From an uncultured Bryobacteraceae bacterium (GTDB lineage Bacteria; Acidobacteriota; Terriglobia; Bryobacterales; Bryobacteraceae): a stretch of DNA of 64,000 nucleotides. Under the pieces are notes generated by a model, which made no database searches, was not told the DNA's origin, and worked only from the letters and a program-made list of their open reading frames with translations. Both the position numbers and the translations under genes were made by a program. The DNA is taken from assembly GCA_938027685.1 (NCBI GenBank), contig CALJAM010000001.1:62001-126000 (forward strand). Direction: 5' to 3'. This document shows positions 44,188 to 55,759 of this stretch, in pieces. Every line of letters begins with the position of its first letter. Position 1 is the stretch's first letter.

Positions 44188-46620
44188 ATGCGCTTGCAAG
44201 CTCTCCTGCTTTGCGTCGTCATGCCTGCGGCGGCAGCCGAGTTTGTGCTCATCCGCGGCGGCCTGCTTCGGCCGGATCAGCCGCTGTTGCGAGTGGATGA
44301 TTTCGAGATGGCGGTCCATCCGGTGACCAATGCCGAGTACCACGCTTTCGTCCGGGAAACAGGCTATCCCGCACCGTTGCATTGGGAGCGCGGACGGCCG
44401 CCCGCAGGCTTCGAGAATCATCCCGTGATCTTCGTCAACCGCAGCGATGCCTGGGCCTACGCACGATGGCTCTCCCGCAAGGAGAACCGCGTCTACCGGC
44501 TGCCCACCGCCGCCGAGTTCGAGTACGCGGCACGCGCGGGCGTCCCGGAAGCCCGCTACCCCTGGGGCGACGCCGCCCCCGACGAGCGCCGCGCCAATTA
44601 CGACACGCGCGGCGATCGTAACTTCGCCGACTGGCGCAAGTACCTGAAGCCCGTCAAAACCTACCCGCCCAACCGCTGGGGCCTTTACGACATGGCGGGC
44701 AACGTCTGGCAGATGGTAGACACCTACCCGGATCCTGCCACCGCCCGGTTCAAGTACCGCATCGAAAATCCCGAGACCGAAGAGGGGGCGATTGCGGGAG
44801 GCTCCTGGGCCCGCGGCGAGTATTACCTGCGCTGCGGCGTTCGCGGCGGCGCTTCCGCCGGGATCCGGCATCCCGATCTCGGCTTCCGCTTGGTGCGCGA
44901 ACCCGCAGGAACCACGCACTTCCGACGTCAGCCTCGCCGCGTCATCGCCCTGCCTGCGGGTGGGGGCGCCATATTCGTCGGGTGGCAATTGCTGCCCGAG
45001 GATCCTGCAGACGTCGGTTTTCACGTTTTCCGCGCGACCCGCCGTGACGTAGCAGGCGAGCGCGTGACCACCGAGCCTATCCGCGACTCGACCAACTTCA
45101 TCGACCGGCAGCCGCCCAAGGCCCCACGCCTGTATTACCGCGTGCGCGCGGTGATGGCAGACGGCCGCCAGGGTCCCCTCTCGGAGTGGGCCGGCGTGGA
45201 TCCCACCGCTCCGGTCACAGGCGCCGGGGCTCGCGCGATCGTGCAAATGATCACGCCGGGCAGCGAACCGAAGACGGTTTCCGAGTTTGCCTGGCCGGCC
45301 AGCGGCCTGCTGGCCGTCTTCCAACCCACGGTGCAGCAGGGCGGTTTCGTGCCCGTGTTCGGCGATCTCGATGGCGACGGGGTACTGGATGCCGTTCTGC
45401 GCCTGGACAACGGCATTCGTGAAATGTCGCGCGATCCCGGCGTCCCCGTCGAACTGGAAGCTTTCACCAGCTACGGGCGCAGCCTGTGGCGTCGCCCGCT
45501 GGTGCGCCACGATCATTGCTTCGGCAACGCCAATAACGTTCCGGTCGTGGTTTGGGACCTGGACGAGGACGGCAAGGCGGAGGTCATCTGCCGCCTCCAG
45601 GAGGGGGAGCAGACCTACCTCGCCGTGCTCGAAGGCATGACCGGCCGCGTGCGACGCAAGGCGCCGTGGACCCCTATGGTCTCCGACTTCTCGCGTTCCT
45701 CCACTCGCATCCACATGTCAGTGGCCTACCTGGACGGGAGGCGGCCCGCCATCCTCACCCAGACGGGCCTTTACGAAAACGAAGTGATCGACGCCTACGA
45801 CGCGGAGCTCAGCAAGCTGTGGACGTACCGTAGCTTCGCCGAGACCAACGGCTCGGGCTCGCATCACATTGACATCGCGGACGTGGATGGCGACGGTCGC
45901 GATGAAGTCTTCAACGGCACCATGCTGCTCAATCCCGACGGGACGCTTCGCTGGGCGCTTTACCGCGGCCACCCGGATATCGTCGCCGTCAAGCACATCC
46001 TGCCGGGGTTGAAGACCCGGCAGGTCTATTACGTCGTCGAGAGCAGCACGCACGCGGGCGTTTACCTGGTCGATGCAGCCACCGGCAAGCTCGTCTGGAA
46101 GGTCAATCGCGAGGACGATCCCCGCTGGACTCACGGCCACCTGGGCTGGGCGTCGGACATTTGGGAAGGTTCGCCGGGTATGGAACTGCTGGCCAACCGG
46201 GACGGCCACGAGGGCAAAGACATCCTGCTTTTCGCCGCCGACGGAAAGGTTCTGCTCGAAAAGTTCCCGCCCGGCTGGCGCCCAGTGAACTGGTCGGGCG
46301 GAAGGGTGCGCGACCTGATGCGGACCAACGGACGGGAGCTCGCGCAGTTCGACGGCAAGAACGTCGTGCCCCTGGCGATTCCCGGACCCAACCCGGGCGA
46401 GGGTTCGTGTCCCATGGCCGCCGATCTCGCGGGCGACTTTCGTGATGAGGTCGTTTGCTTCGGTCGCACCGCCGAGGGAGCTGCGGCCGTGTTCGTGTAC
46501 ACGAACATCCGTCCGATCAATCGGCGCGAGGTGACGCGAACCGCGAGTCGCGAGTACCGTCTCTGGCTGGCGCGCAACATGGGCGGCGGCTATGCAAGTT
46601 ACTTCGAATGGGAGCCGTGA
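44188..46620 (+). CDS. Exported fusion: SUMF1-like domain, Fn3-like linker, PL11-type (rhamnogalacturonan-lyase-like) propeller
   Basis: 810 residues. Signal peptide [18 protein letters not shown]. Residues ~20-240 are a formylglycine-generating-enzyme-like domain: [44 protein letters not shown], ending GFRLVRE. Its catalytic cysteine positions read [17 protein letters not shown], lacking both canonical cysteines. Residues ~255-345 look fibronectin-III-like. The rest is an eight-bladed-type propeller with Ca2+ loops: [43 protein letters not shown], like PL11 lyases. Likely acts on or binds pectic or rhamnose-rich glycans. No such fusion is familiar to me. Confidence 0.8.
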   Translation: MRLQALLLCVVMPAAAAEFVLIRGGLLRPDQPLLRVDDFEMAVHPVTNAEYHAFVRETGYPAPLHWERGRPPAGFENHPVIFVNRSDAWAYARWLSRKENRVYRLPTAAEFEYAARAGVPEARYPWGDAAPDERRANYDTRGDRNFADWRKYLKPVKTYPPNRWGLYDMAGNVWQMVDTYPDPATARFKYRIENPETEEGAIAGGSWARGEYYLRCGVRGGASAGIRHPDLGFRLVREPAGTTHFRRQPRRVIALPAGGGAIFVGWQLLPEDPADVGFHVFRATRRDVAGERVTTEPIRDSTNFIDRQPPKAPRLYYRVRAVMADGRQGPLSEWAGVDPTAPVTGAGARAIVQMITPGSEPKTVSEFAWPASGLLAVFQPTVQQGGFVPVFGDLDGDGVLDAVLRLDNGIREMSRDPGVPVELEAFTSYGRSLWRRPLVRHDHCFGNANNVPVVVWDLDEDGKAEVICRLQEGEQTYLAVLEGMTGRVRRKAPWTPMVSDFSRSSTRIHMSVAYLDGRRPAILTQTGLYENEVIDAYDAELSKLWTYRSFAETNGSGSHHIDIADVDGDGRDEVFNGTMLLNPDGTLRWALYRGHPDIVAVKHILPGLKTRQVYYVVESSTHAGVYLVDAATGKLVWKVNREDDPRWTHGHLGWASDIWEGSPGMELLANRDGHEGKDILLFAADGKVLLEKFPPGWRPVNWSGGRVRDLMRTNGRELAQFDGKNVVPLAIPGPNPGEGSCPMAADLAGDFRDEVVCFGRTAEGAAAVFVYTNIRPINRREVTRTASREYRLWLARNMGGGYASYFEWEP

Positions 46621-46642
46621 AGACACGTACCATCGCCCAAGC

Positions 46643-48514
46643 ATGAAGCACGTTGTCGTCGGCACCGCAGGCCACATCGACCACGGGAAGACCGCGCTCG
46701 TGCGGGCCCTCACAGGCGTCGACACGGACCGACTCGAGGAAGAAAAGCGCCGTGGCATCTCGATCGATCTGGGTTTCGCGCATCTTGAGCTGGGACCCGA
46801 TCTCCGCCTGGGCTTCGTGGATGTGCCCGGCCATGAACGGTTCGTCAAAAACATGCTGGCCGGCGCCTGGGGCATCGACGTGGTCCTGTTGGTCGTGGCC
46901 GCTGACGAGTCCATAAAGCCTCAAACGCGCGAACACTTCGAGATCTGCCGCCTGCTCGGCATTCCACGCGGCTTGATCGCTCTCAGCAAGGCCGATCTCG
47001 TCGAGCCCGACCTCATCGCGCTGGTGCGGCTCGAGGTCGAGGAGTTCGTCAAAGGATCTTTCCTCGACGGTGCGCCGATCGTGCCGGTCAGCGTCGTGAC
47101 CGGCCAGGGACTGGAAGATCTCAAGCGCGCGTTGGCCGAGGTGGCTGCCGCCACACCCGAAAAAGATGCCACGCGCCACTTCCGCCTGCCCGTCGATCGC
47201 TCGTTCAGTCTGCGCGGCTTCGGCACCATCGTCACCGGGACGTTAATTTCCGGCTCGATCTGCCCCGAGGATGAAGTCGAGGCGCATCCGCTCGGCCGCC
47301 GCCTTCGCGTGCGCGGCATACAGGTGCACGGGCAGCCGGTCGAACGGGCGCGCGCAGGGCAGCGGACGGCCCTTAACGTCGCGGGCGCCGAGCCTCGAGA
47401 GGTGCCCCGCGGAACGGTGCTCTCTACGCCGGGACTCTTTCGCCCGGTCAGACACTTCGATTGTCGGCTCGAACTGCTCGCTTCCGCCAAACCTTTGAAG
47501 AACCGCGCTCCCGTGCATTTCCATGCCGGCACCGCGGAAATCGAAGCCGAGATCCGCTTGCTGGAGCCCACCGCTCGACTCGAGCCCGGCCAAACCGCCT
47601 GGGCACGCATTGCGCTGCGCGAGCCGACGCTGCTCCTGCCGGGCGATCGCTTCATCATCCGGATGTTCTCCCCTGTGGTGACCATTGGCGGCGGCGTGGT
47701 CGTGGATATCGCGCCCCGTCGTTACCGCCGCGGCGAACAACCCGCGGCAAGGCTCAGCGTACTGGCTGGCGGTTCGATTCCGGAGCGTTTGGCGCTCCAG
47801 CTCGCCGAAACGCGCTACGGAGCCGCGATGAGCCAACTGATCGAAAGGACCGGCTTGATGCCGACGGAAATTGAAAAGGCCGCCGAAGCGGCCGGGGTGG
47901 TCGTCCTGCACGATGCGGGGCCTTGGTTGGTCAGCAGCAACGTGCTGGCGGACGCGGCGGCACGCTTGCAGGCGGCCCTCGCGGCTTACCACCGCGCGAA
48001 TCCGCTGAAGCCAGGGATGGCAAGGGAGGACGCTCGCAACCTGGTTCTTCCCCGGGCGCCCGCCTTCCTGCTCGATGAGGTCGTGAAACGCGCCGGGGAC
48101 GTCGTTGCGGAAGGCGAGATCCTGCGCCTCGCCTTTCACCGCGTCACGCTGAGCGAGGACGAACAGCGCGCGGTCGAAGCCATCGAGGCGGCGTTCAGGG
48201 GCGCCGGCTGGACCCCGCCCAACGTCGCCCAGGTGCTGTCCAAAACCGGGATGGACGCCGGCCGGGCGCGCACGCTGCTCGAGATGCTGCTCCGCAAGGG
48301 AACGCTGGTGCGCCTGGGCGAGGAGCTGGTCTTCCATGCGAACGCTCTTGCGGAGCTGCGCGCGCTCGTCACGGCGCATCGGGGCGAGAAGTTCGACGTC
48401 GCCCGCTTCAAGCAGTGGACCGGCCTCTCACGGAAGTACGCGATTCCCCTGCTCGAATATCTCGACCGCGAGCGGTTGACCCGCAGGGAGGGTGATCACC
48501 GCGTCGTCTTGTGA
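46643..48514 (+). CDS. selB: Selenocysteine-specific elongation factor SelB
   Basis: 623 residues from ATG 46643. P-loop GHIDHGKT near residue 10, DVPGHERFV (G3), SKAD guanine site, then domain II/III ([15 protein letters not shown]) and a C-terminal set of four winged-helix domains (from ~residue 370) that bind the SECIS hairpin. It brings Sec-tRNA to in-frame UGA. Its presence implies the organism makes selenoproteins, but selA, selC, selD and a selenoprotein are not in this window. Followed by a palindromic hairpin AAGGGCC-GCC-GGCCCTT (48551-48567) without a U-run. Confidence 0.93.
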   Translation: MKHVVVGTAGHIDHGKTALVRALTGVDTDRLEEEKRRGISIDLGFAHLELGPDLRLGFVDVPGHERFVKNMLAGAWGIDVVLLVVAADESIKPQTREHFEICRLLGIPRGLIALSKADLVEPDLIALVRLEVEEFVKGSFLDGAPIVPVSVVTGQGLEDLKRALAEVAAATPEKDATRHFRLPVDRSFSLRGFGTIVTGTLISGSICPEDEVEAHPLGRRLRVRGIQVHGQPVERARAGQRTALNVAGAEPREVPRGTVLSTPGLFRPVRHFDCRLELLASAKPLKNRAPVHFHAGTAEIEAEIRLLEPTARLEPGQTAWARIALREPTLLLPGDRFIIRMFSPVVTIGGGVVVDIAPRRYRRGEQPAARLSVLAGGSIPERLALQLAETRYGAAMSQLIERTGLMPTEIEKAAEAAGVVVLHDAGPWLVSSNVLADAAARLQAALAAYHRANPLKPGMAREDARNLVLPRAPAFLLDEVVKRAGDVVAEGEILRLAFHRVTLSEDEQRAVEAIEAAFRGAGWTPPNVAQVLSKTGMDAGRARTLLEMLLRKGTLVRLGEELVFHANALAELRALVTAHRGEKFDVARFKQWTGLSRKYAIPLLEYLDRERLTRREGDHRVVL

Positions 48515-48583
48515 GCACGGGAGGCTGCGCGCTCCGAGTAAACTGAGAGCAAGGGCCGCCGGCCCTTGATTCCGAGAGCCATC

Positions 48584-50734
48584 ATGAGGATCAGGCCTAG
48601 GACCTTCTGCTCGATCTTCCTCGGCTTGTGCCTGGGCGCTCCGGCGCGCGAGGAGGCATCGTGGCCGCGTGCGTTGCCGCCGCGTTTCGAACCCGGCCCG
48701 CAGATCCGCGGCGGCGCGCGCTTCCTCGGCTACTTCCCGGAATACGTGGCGGAGTTCCGCGCGGGCGAGGTGCGTTTGCAATTCAACGATGGGCGAGCGC
48801 TCCGCATGATTTGGGAGGGAGCGCATCCTGCGGCGGCGGAAGCCGAGATCCCAGCCGCCTCACGCAGCCACTACTTCCTTGGCCGCCGTCCGGAGCGGTG
48901 GCGGTTGGACGTTCCGCACTACCGCGCCGTACGGTATCTCCGGCTCTATCCCGGCGTGGACGCCCGCTACTACGCCGCCGGACAAGCGCTGGAGTACGAT
49001 CTCGAGATCGCGCCGGGAGCCGACCTCGCGGCCATTCGCTTGCGCTTCGTCGGGGCAGACGCGCTGCGCCTGACGCCGCAGGGCGATCTGGAGATCCAAG
49101 CCGGTCCCCACCGACTTCTTCAGAAGAAGCCTTTGGCCTGGCAGCCGGGGCCCGACGGTCCGCGCCCTGTCTCCTGCCGCTACCGGCTGTTAGGACAGAA
49201 CCGGATCGCCATTCGCGCCGAAGCCTACGATCCCACTCGCGCGTTGGTCGTAGACCCGGTTTTGGTCTACGCCACCTACTTCGGCACCGCTACGAACGAC
49301 ACCATCATCGGCGTCCGCGTCGACGCCCAAGGCATGGTTTACATCGCAGGCTACACCTCTTCGGGCGAGCTGGCGGTGACGGCCGACGCCGCCCAAACCA
49401 GTAACGCCGGCAAGCGTGACATTTTCGTGGCGAAGCTCGACCCGACCAAAGCCGGGGCGGATGCACTGCTGTATTTCACTTATCTCGGCGGCAGCGAAGC
49501 CGATACGCCCACGGCCTTAGAAGTGGACTCGCAGGGCAATGTCTATTTGACCGGATGGACGCAGTCCACCGACTTTCCGATGGGCGGCAACGCCCCACAA
49601 GTGCAGCGCGCCGGGGACACCGGGCAGGACGCCTTCGTCGTGAAGCTGAACCCGGCCATCCCGGGGCCCCTTGCCCTGGTCTTCTCGACTTACTTGGGCG
49701 GGACCGACTCGGACACTGGCTATGCGGTCGCCTTCGACGAATCCGGTTACATTTACGTCGCTGGTGTTACTCGTTCGGAAGATTTTCCGGTGACCGCGAA
49801 AGTTTTGCAGCGAGGCCGCTGGGGCGACCAGGACGGCTTCGTCGTCTGGCTGGATCCAAATGCGCCGGACGCCGGCTCCGCAATTCGTTATTCAAGCTAT
49901 CTCGGTGGTGAGTACAACGATGCCGCGCGCGCCGTCGTTGCGCTCCGGCCGGGGGTCGTGGCGGTGGCCGGCGAAACCTCTTCTCAGCTTTACCATGTTT
50001 CCGCCGACGCCTGGCGCCAGTCCTACCAGGGCGGCGGCGATATATTCCTCACCGTCCTGGACATGAACCTTCCCGAGTACGACGCGCTCATCTACTCGAC
50101 TTACCTGGGCGGCTCGGGCAGTGAAGCGCCGCGGCGCATGCTCAGGGGACCCAACGGTCAGCTCGTCCTGACGGGCTATACGCTTTCGACTGACTTTCCC
50201 GTGACCGTTTCGGCCTATCAGCCGGCGCCCCGCCGCGCAGGACAGGCCTTCGTCACTATCTTGGATCCCACCCGCGCCGGCGAAGAGGGCCTGGTCTATT
50301 CGACTTATTTCGGCGCAGGCGGCGGGGAAGTGGCCTATGACCTGGCGCTGGACAGCGCCGGCCGGATCTACCTGACAGGTTATACCCTGTCGCGTGATTT
50401 CCCCGTCACGCCTCAGGCTTTCCAGAGCGATTTTGGCGAGGGCGTGGAGGCTTTTTGCGCAGTCCTCGACCCCGCTCTCTCCGGCCCCTCGGCACTGCTG
50501 TACGCAACCTATCTGGGACGGGCGGGCATCAATGTCGGATACGGGATCGCAGTCGCGGCCGACGGGACGATTTACGTCGCCGGCTCCGTGCAGGACCGTA
50601 ATTTCCCCGTCTCCGAGGGAGCGTTGCAACCGCACCACGCGGGCGGCTTGGCCGACGGCTTTGTGGTGGCGCTAAAGCCCGGTGAGACCGGGTTGGGTCC
50701 CGGCGGTCAGAGAATCAGCATGCAGTCTCCGTAG
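48584..50734 (+). CDS. Secreted SBBP beta-propeller-repeat protein
   Basis: 716 residues from ATG 48584, giving [21 protein letters not shown] as signal peptide; TTG 48566 is an in-frame alternative. After an N-terminal domain (~30-225) come repeated blades with the SBBP pattern: [78 protein letters not shown]. Such proteins are extracellular and common in Acidobacteriota; binding or adhesion is inferred. The 3' end overlaps queA by 28 nt. Confidence 0.83.
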   Translation: MRIRPRTFCSIFLGLCLGAPAREEASWPRALPPRFEPGPQIRGGARFLGYFPEYVAEFRAGEVRLQFNDGRALRMIWEGAHPAAAEAEIPAASRSHYFLGRRPERWRLDVPHYRAVRYLRLYPGVDARYYAAGQALEYDLEIAPGADLAAIRLRFVGADALRLTPQGDLEIQAGPHRLLQKKPLAWQPGPDGPRPVSCRYRLLGQNRIAIRAEAYDPTRALVVDPVLVYATYFGTATNDTIIGVRVDAQGMVYIAGYTSSGELAVTADAAQTSNAGKRDIFVAKLDPTKAGADALLYFTYLGGSEADTPTALEVDSQGNVYLTGWTQSTDFPMGGNAPQVQRAGDTGQDAFVVKLNPAIPGPLALVFSTYLGGTDSDTGYAVAFDESGYIYVAGVTRSEDFPVTAKVLQRGRWGDQDGFVVWLDPNAPDAGSAIRYSSYLGGEYNDAARAVVALRPGVVAVAGETSSQLYHVSADAWRQSYQGGGDIFLTVLDMNLPEYDALIYSTYLGGSGSEAPRRMLRGPNGQLVLTGYTLSTDFPVTVSAYQPAPRRAGQAFVTILDPTRAGEEGLVYSTYFGAGGGEVAYDLALDSAGRIYLTGYTLSRDFPVTPQAFQSDFGEGVEAFCAVLDPALSGPSALLYATYLGRAGINVGYGIAVAADGTIYVAGSVQDRNFPVSEGALQPHHAGGLADGFVVALKPGETGLGPGGQRISMQSP

Positions 50735-51774
50735 GAGTAGAAGCGGTAGCGCTGTTCGACTGCGTGCCGATAGGCAGCCAGAGTAAGGTCGCGGCCGGCG
50801 AAAGCGCACACCAACATCAGCAGGCTGCTGCGCGGCAGGTGGAAGTTAGTAAGTATGGCGTGCGTGGCGCGGAACTCGAATCCCGGATATATGAAAAGAT
50901 CGGTTTCGCCGCGCATCGCAACGAGACCGCCCGAACGAACGGCGGTCTCCAGGACTCGCACCGAGGTGGTTCCCACGGCGATCAGGCGTTGCGCAGCACG
51001 CAGCAGGGCCGCGTTTTCCTCCGTGATCTCGAAAGGCTCGGAGTGGAGTTTTTGCTGCTCGATGGGATCGGCACGCACGGGCTGGAAGGTGCCCAGTCCC
51101 ACATGCAGGGTGACCCAGGCGAGTTGGGCGCCCGCCTGGCGGCACCGGTCGAGGACCTCCGCCGTGAAGTGCAGGCCCGCGGTGGGTGCGGCCACCGATC
51201 CGGGTCGGCGCGCGTAGACGGTCTGGTAACGTTCGCGGTCCTCGGGACGGTCCGGTCGCCGGATGTAGGGAGGCAGGGGTACATGTCCGACCCGCTCGAG
51301 GCTCTGGAGCAGGTCCCCCTGGCAGTGCAGCCGCACCGTGCGCTCGCCGTAAGGCCCCCAGTGCAGGATCTCAGCCTCCAGGCCCTCGGAGAAAATCACG
51401 CGTTCGCCGGGCCGCATCTTACGTCCGGGGTGAACCAGCGCCTGCCACACGAAGGGATCGTCCGCAGACGGGCGCAGTAGCAGAACTTCCACCTGCCCCT
51501 TGAGATGCTGCTTACGAGCGGGATTCTTCTTGCCCACCGGGAGCGCGCGCACGCCGGCCCGCCGGCCGAGCAGGCGTGCGGGAAGCACCCGCGAGTCATT
51601 GAGCACCAGGCAGTCCCCAGGTCGGAGAAACTCGGGCAGGTCGCGAAAGAGACGATCTTCCCACTGTTGCCGCCTGCGGTCCAGCACGAGCATTCGCGAG
51701 GCGGCGCGATCGGGCAGCGGCTCTTGTGCAATCAGCTCAGGGGGCAGGTGATAATCGAAATCGGACAGGCGCAT
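50707..51774 (-). CDS. queA: tRNA preQ1(34) S-adenosylmethionine ribosyltransferase-isomerase
   Basis: Penultimate step of queuosine synthesis at tRNA position 34. 355 residues from ATG 51774, starting [19 protein letters not shown], the canonical QueA N-terminus. Further motifs: [13 protein letters not shown], the [10 protein letters not shown] loop near residue 190, [10 protein letters not shown] near 270 and [10 protein letters not shown]. The start codon shares two bases with the tsaD start on the other strand (CATG at 51772-51775), so each promoter must lie inside the other gene. Its stop overlaps the SBBP gene by 28 nt. Confidence 0.96.
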   Translation of the reverse strand: MRLSDFDYHLPPELIAQEPLPDRAASRMLVLDRRRQQWEDRLFRDLPEFLRPGDCLVLNDSRVLPARLLGRRAGVRALPVGKKNPARKQHLKGQVEVLLLRPSADDPFVWQALVHPGRKMRPGERVIFSEGLEAEILHWGPYGERTVRLHCQGDLLQSLERVGHVPLPPYIRRPDRPEDRERYQTVYARRPGSVAAPTAGLHFTAEVLDRCRQAGAQLAWVTLHVGLGTFQPVRADPIEQQKLHSEPFEITEENAALLRAAQRLIAVGTTSVRVLETAVRSGGLVAMRGETDLFIYPGFEFRATHAILTNFHLPRSSLLMLVCAFAGRDLTLAAYRHAVEQRYRFYSYGDCMLIL

Positions 51775-52870
51775 GTCAGAAGGATCGCCCGCCCTCATTT
51801 TGGGCATCGAAACCTCGTGCGACGAGACCGCGGCGGCGGTGGTCGCCGAGGGGCAGACAATCCTGTCTTCGGTGGTCGCCTCGCAACTCGGCACGCATTT
51901 CCCGTACGGCGGCGTCGTTCCCGAGCTCGCTTCTCGCGAGCACCTGAGAGCCATTGTACCGGTGGTGCGGCTGGCGCTGGAGCGTGCGGGCAAGAGGCTA
52001 GAGGAAATGGCTGCGGTCGCGGTCACCGCGGGACCGGGACTGGTCGGCTCTCTGCTGGTGGGGATCACGTACGCTAAGGCTCTGTGTTTCGCGCGGCAGT
52101 TGCCGCTGATCGCGGTCAACCATCTGGAGGGCCACATCCATGCCGTGGTTCTGGAGGCGCGTCGCCATGGTCGGCCGATAGACTATCCGGCGCTGGCGCT
52201 GGTGGTCAGCGGCGGCCATACCCACCTGTTCGAATACGCCGAAGGTCCGCGTTACCGGATGCTCGGGCGAACCCGGGACGACGCGGCGGGCGAAGCCTAC
52301 GACAAGGTCGCCAAGTTACTAGCCTTTGGCTATCCCGGGGGGCCCATCATAGATCGACTGGCCGCTTACGGCGATCCTACCGCCGTGCCCTTTACGCTCG
52401 CGCGGATGAAGGGGAACCCGCTGGACTTCAGCTTCAGCGGCCTGAAAACCGCCGTGGTGCGTTGGGTGGAATCGCGCGATCTCAGCGCGGAGATTGCGGC
52501 CCGACGGGCGCTGCTTGCACGGAATCCCAGGCCCTCGGTGGAAGAGTGGTTGGCAGTGACGTCGCAACCCACGCTGGACTTGCTGGCCTCTTTCCAGCGC
52601 ACGGTGATCGAGGAACTGTTGCGGCGCGTGGCCGCCGCGGCGGAGGCGATCGGCGCACGCGCCATCATTCTCTCCGGCGGAGTGGCCTCAAACCGCGGAC
52701 TCAGGGAGGAGGCGGCGCGCCGTCCGCTGCCTTGCCCGGTGTTCTTTCCCTCACCCGAGCTCGCCACCGACAACGCAGCCATGATCGCCGCAGCTGCCTG
52801 GCCCAAGCTGCAGCGCGGCCAGACTGCGGACTTTTCGCTCACGGCAGAGGCCGGCCTGAAGCTGGCCTGA
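51773..52870 (+). CDS. tsaD: tRNA N6-adenosine threonylcarbamoyltransferase TsaD
   Basis: Catalyses the last step of t6A37 modification. 365 residues from ATG 51773. Signature [14 protein letters not shown] near residue 9, metal ligands in NHLEGHIHA near residue 112, [10 protein letters not shown] and the [13 protein letters not shown] stretch; the asparagine/glycine-rich [12 protein letters not shown] near residue 305. Length is slightly long for the family (~340). Divergent from queA with overlapping start codons; both act on tRNA. Confidence 0.96.
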   Translation: MSEGSPALILGIETSCDETAAAVVAEGQTILSSVVASQLGTHFPYGGVVPELASREHLRAIVPVVRLALERAGKRLEEMAAVAVTAGPGLVGSLLVGITYAKALCFARQLPLIAVNHLEGHIHAVVLEARRHGRPIDYPALALVVSGGHTHLFEYAEGPRYRMLGRTRDDAAGEAYDKVAKLLAFGYPGGPIIDRLAAYGDPTAVPFTLARMKGNPLDFSFSGLKTAVVRWVESRDLSAEIAARRALLARNPRPSVEEWLAVTSQPTLDLLASFQRTVIEELLRRVAAAAEAIGARAIILSGGVASNRGLREEAARRPLPCPVFFPSPELATDNAAMIAAAAWPKLQRGQTADFSLTAEAGLKLA

Positions 52871-52885
52871 CAGGGAGGCATCGTG

Positions 52886-53770
52886 GTGCAGAAGAGGTGG
52901 AGCAAGCGGTGGCTGCCTTGCGCGGCCGCCCTTGTAGCTACGACCCGCGTGGCGGCCCAGCCCGTTCAGTTGAAGATCTATTCCGAGTTCCAACGCGTGG
53001 ACCCCTTCGGGCGGATCGTACGCGTCGATCGTGCGCCTAGGCCGCGCGAGATCCTGTCGCCCGCAGTTCCTCGGAACGGATACGCCTCTTTCCACCTCGC
53101 CGTCACAGTTCCCCCGGGCCAACCGTTCCGGCTTTTTCTCGGGCAGAACCCTGACGACATTTTTAAGCTGACCCTCTACCGCGAGCGGTTCGTGCACGTC
53201 GGCGATCAATGGATACCTGACGAGCTAGTGCGCGTGCTCGAGCCCTACGACAGCCGCGCTCAACCGGCCGAGGAGGCCGTGCCCGGCCAAACGACTACGG
53301 TGTTTTGGCTTGACGTGTGGACGCCGGCGCAGGCCCCCGTTCGCCGCGTGCGTCTGGAAGCACAACTCAACGTGGGGGACCATTGGGTCATCGCCCCGAT
53401 GGAGGTGCGGATCCGGCCCGTTCGAATCCCAGACCACGCGCCGCCCACAACGGCTTTGCCGCCCGTTGAAGCACCCGCGGATCACGCGACCTTCGAACCA
53501 TGGCTGCGATTCCTGTGCGGCCGGACGGGCTGGCCTGCACCGGTGCCGCTTTCCGTACGCCGAATGATCCGACGCAATGCTGCGCAAGACGTGGCCTTGG
53601 CCGCTCAACTCGAAGAGCGCCTGGGACCCGAGGCGGTTCGCGGGCGCGTGCTCGAAATCGCGGGCGCCGCGGATAGGGACTCGTGGTGTAGAGAGCCCGA
53701 AGGGCCTCGCGGCCAGGGCGCCGAGTGGTACCTCAAACTCCGCGATTACCTGCTGAAGGCGGCAGAGTAA
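52886..53770 (+). CDS. Secreted protein of unknown function
   Basis: 294 residues from GTG 52886 (AGGGAGG 7 nt upstream; GTG 52883 is directly adjacent and in frame). Leader MQKRWSKRWLPCAAALVATTRVAAQ. The mature protein has a beta-rich N-terminal half (FHLAVTVPPGQPFRLFLGQNPDDIFK, PGQTTTVFWLDVWTPAQAPVRRVRLEAQL) and a helical C-terminal third. No family recognised. It lies 15 nt after tsaD and probably shares its transcript. Ends 51 nt before tRNA-Ser. Confidence 0.6.
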   Translation: MQKRWSKRWLPCAAALVATTRVAAQPVQLKIYSEFQRVDPFGRIVRVDRAPRPREILSPAVPRNGYASFHLAVTVPPGQPFRLFLGQNPDDIFKLTLYRERFVHVGDQWIPDELVRVLEPYDSRAQPAEEAVPGQTTTVFWLDVWTPAQAPVRRVRLEAQLNVGDHWVIAPMEVRIRPVRIPDHAPPTTALPPVEAPADHATFEPWLRFLCGRTGWPAPVPLSVRRMIRRNAAQDVALAAQLEERLGPEAVRGRVLEIAGAADRDSWCREPEGPRGQGAEWYLKLRDYLLKAAE

Positions 53771-53821
53771 AACGGCCGGAGGCGGTGCTAAATTAATGAG
53801 TGAGACCACCTCCGAGGCCGC

Positions 53822-53912
53822 GGAGAGATGGCCGAGTGGTTGAAGGCGCACGCTTGGAAAGCGTGTATAGGGTAACCCCCTATCGAGGGTTCGAATCCCT
53901 CTCTCTCCGCCA
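53822..53912 (+). tRNA. tRNA-Ser (anticodon GGA)
   Basis: Complete tRNA with encoded CCA. Acceptor stem GGAGAGA (53822-53828) pairs with TCTCTCC (53902-53908), discriminator G 53909, CCA 53910-53912. Anticodon stem CACGC/GCGTG with loop TTGGAAA, anticodon GGA at 53856-53858, reading UCU/UCC. A long variable arm (TATAGGGTAACCCCCTATC) marks it as a class II serine tRNA. T-arm GGTTCGAATCC. Downstream sequence is transposase debris. Confidence 0.97.
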
Positions 53913-54279
53913 CGAGCTCGTACCCTCATTACAGCGCGCGAGCGTCTGCTCCGTTTCTTGGTGCCTGCGATATCGTCTCGCATTTCCGAAGCCAGCCGCT
54001 CAGCGCTGAGCCGCCGCAAAACCGTCTCCCTCATCAGGACAGTCCCTCTCGCCGGCCGGGCAGTAGAAACTCGTCACGGTCACCCGTAGCTGGTGCAGCT
54101 ACCTCTGGGATCAGCGGCCCGGGGTCTGCTTTGTGGAGTGCTCGGAGGCGCAGCGGCGCCGACGCGAGCGAGCCGGCACCGATCCGGGCGCGGCCCTAAT
54201 ACCTACGAAGTCATTAAAGGACCATTTTTCGGTAGGCTTGTTTCGTTCAATCCGCCCCGTCCGGGTTAAGCCCGCAGCA
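53913..54279 (+). other. Non-coding junction between tRNA-Ser and IS debris
   Basis: About 370 nt with no supported gene. No repeat of the tRNA 3' end (attR) was found here or in the following IS region. It ends where a degraded transposase reading frame begins. Confidence 0.6.
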
Positions 54280-55655
54280 GAAGCGCCTGGCGGCTTATGG
54301 GGAGGGCTTGGCCAAAGCCGCTGGAGATGCCGATCCGTATCAGCCGCTCAAGGATTAGGGCAAGGGGTTGGTGCTGCCCGGCGAGCGCAAGAGCATCGAG
54401 CCGATGGCCGGCCGGCTGCAGCCGGAGCGCGCAAAGGCCGCGTGGTAGTCGTTGCATCCTCTGACGGCTGAAGGCCCTTGAAATGACCAGGTCCTGCTGG
54501 CCGGGGTGCGGCAGCGGGTGCCGCAGGCCATGGAGCCGCTGGGCTCGACGCTGGCCTGGATGTTCGATGAAGCGGCTGTCCCAAAGAGAGTGCCCCACTC
54601 GGTGGCCAGTGCTCGGCCGCACGGCGGCGAGATGGGCAAGCCGGGCCACTGTTCCGCCAGGGGTGAGCCTGAGCGCGGCGGCGCGCGAGGCTCGCTTGTC
54701 GATGGCCTGGCGGCGGTACCGGCCTGAGGGGTGGGCGGGGAATCGGGCGCGCCGCGGAGCGGGTGAGCCTAAAAAGATCGGGTTTCAGACCAAGCCTGCA
54801 GTCGCGCTGGACATGATCCGGCGGGCGGTGGACGACGGCGTACCGGCGCCGCTGGTGCCGGCCGATGCCGCGTCTGGAAACGACGCGAAATTTCGCTCGG
54901 GGCCGGCCGGGCCGGGGTTGGATTGCGTGCTGGGAGTGCAGGGAAGCGCGAACCTGTGGCGGCCGCGCGAAGAGCAGCTGCCGGCGAAGAAGCGCAAGAA
55001 GACGGGCGGCCGCGGAAGCCACTCAGGCCGCGGATGGAGCACAGGGCGGCTTCGGCTTGCCGGCCGGCGCTGAAGGCAGGCGGGAAGGCCCGGCGGCAGG
55101 TGAGCTGGCGGGAAGGCGTGCAGGGGAAGTTGCCGTCGCGGTTTCTTGCCGTGCGGGTGCGGCCGGCTTGACGGGACTGCCGGCTTAAGCGGCCGCACGC
55201 CGGACACTGGCTGCTGGTGGAGTGGCCGCGGGCAGCCAAGGAGCCGACCCCAGTATTGGCTGTCGAAGCTGCCTGCGGGGACGTCTCTCGCGAAGCTGGT
55301 CGAGCGGGCCAAGCCTCGCTGGATCTTCGAGCGGCACTCGCTGCCGTGGAAGCAGGAGCTGGGGCTGGGGCATTTCCAGGGCCGCTCGTGGCGCAGGTTT
55401 TTCATGAACCCGTTACGCTCTCGATCGCGGCCTATAAGTTCCTCGCGGCCGAGAGGAGCCGTTTTTCTCCTCAGGCCGCGCGGGAAGACTCAAGCTCCAT
55501 CAGCCGCCACAGCCGGAAAGCTACCGGCTGCGGGCGGCCGGCAGGAGGGGCCCGCGGGTGGAGAGGCATTGGATCGCCAGCCTGCGAAAACGGCCGGCTG
55601 GAGCCCTCGCCCGGCCGCCGCCCGAGTGCCCTTTTTGCGGGGGCGGACGTTTATG
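54280..55655 (+). pseudogene. Decayed IS701-family-like transposase
   Basis: Patches across changing frames match the DDE transposase of the IS701 type in order: LPGERKSIEPM (N-terminal), a WMFDEAAVPK block where the first catalytic Asp lies, KIGFQTKPAVALD, VPADAASGNDAKF with the second Asp, VLGVQGSANLWRP, the WREGVQGKL block, EPTPVLAVE, KPRWIFERHSL then KQELGLGHF around the Glu region, FLAAERSRFSP, and a C-terminal ECPFCGG. Stops and at least several frameshifts interrupt it, so it is long inactive. Inverted repeats were not identified. Confidence 0.75.
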
Positions 55656-55759
55656 ACGTAGTATTAGGGCCCGTTGAGAAAGTGGCCTGAATCTTGTCGG
55701 TTAGAACATTTTCTTCCATCACTGTTCTGTTGGCTGCAACCGCCCCAAGCAGACTCGGA

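Noticed and set aside
44158-45714. 518-codon minus-strand open frame
   Set aside because: Lies entirely against the SUMF1/PL11 gene, no motifs or ribosome site.
53225-54034. Long minus-strand open frame containing GERGIRTLDRGLPYTRFPS
   Set aside because: That stretch is the antisense translation of tRNA-Ser, a well-known false protein; it also crosses the secreted-protein gene on the other strand.
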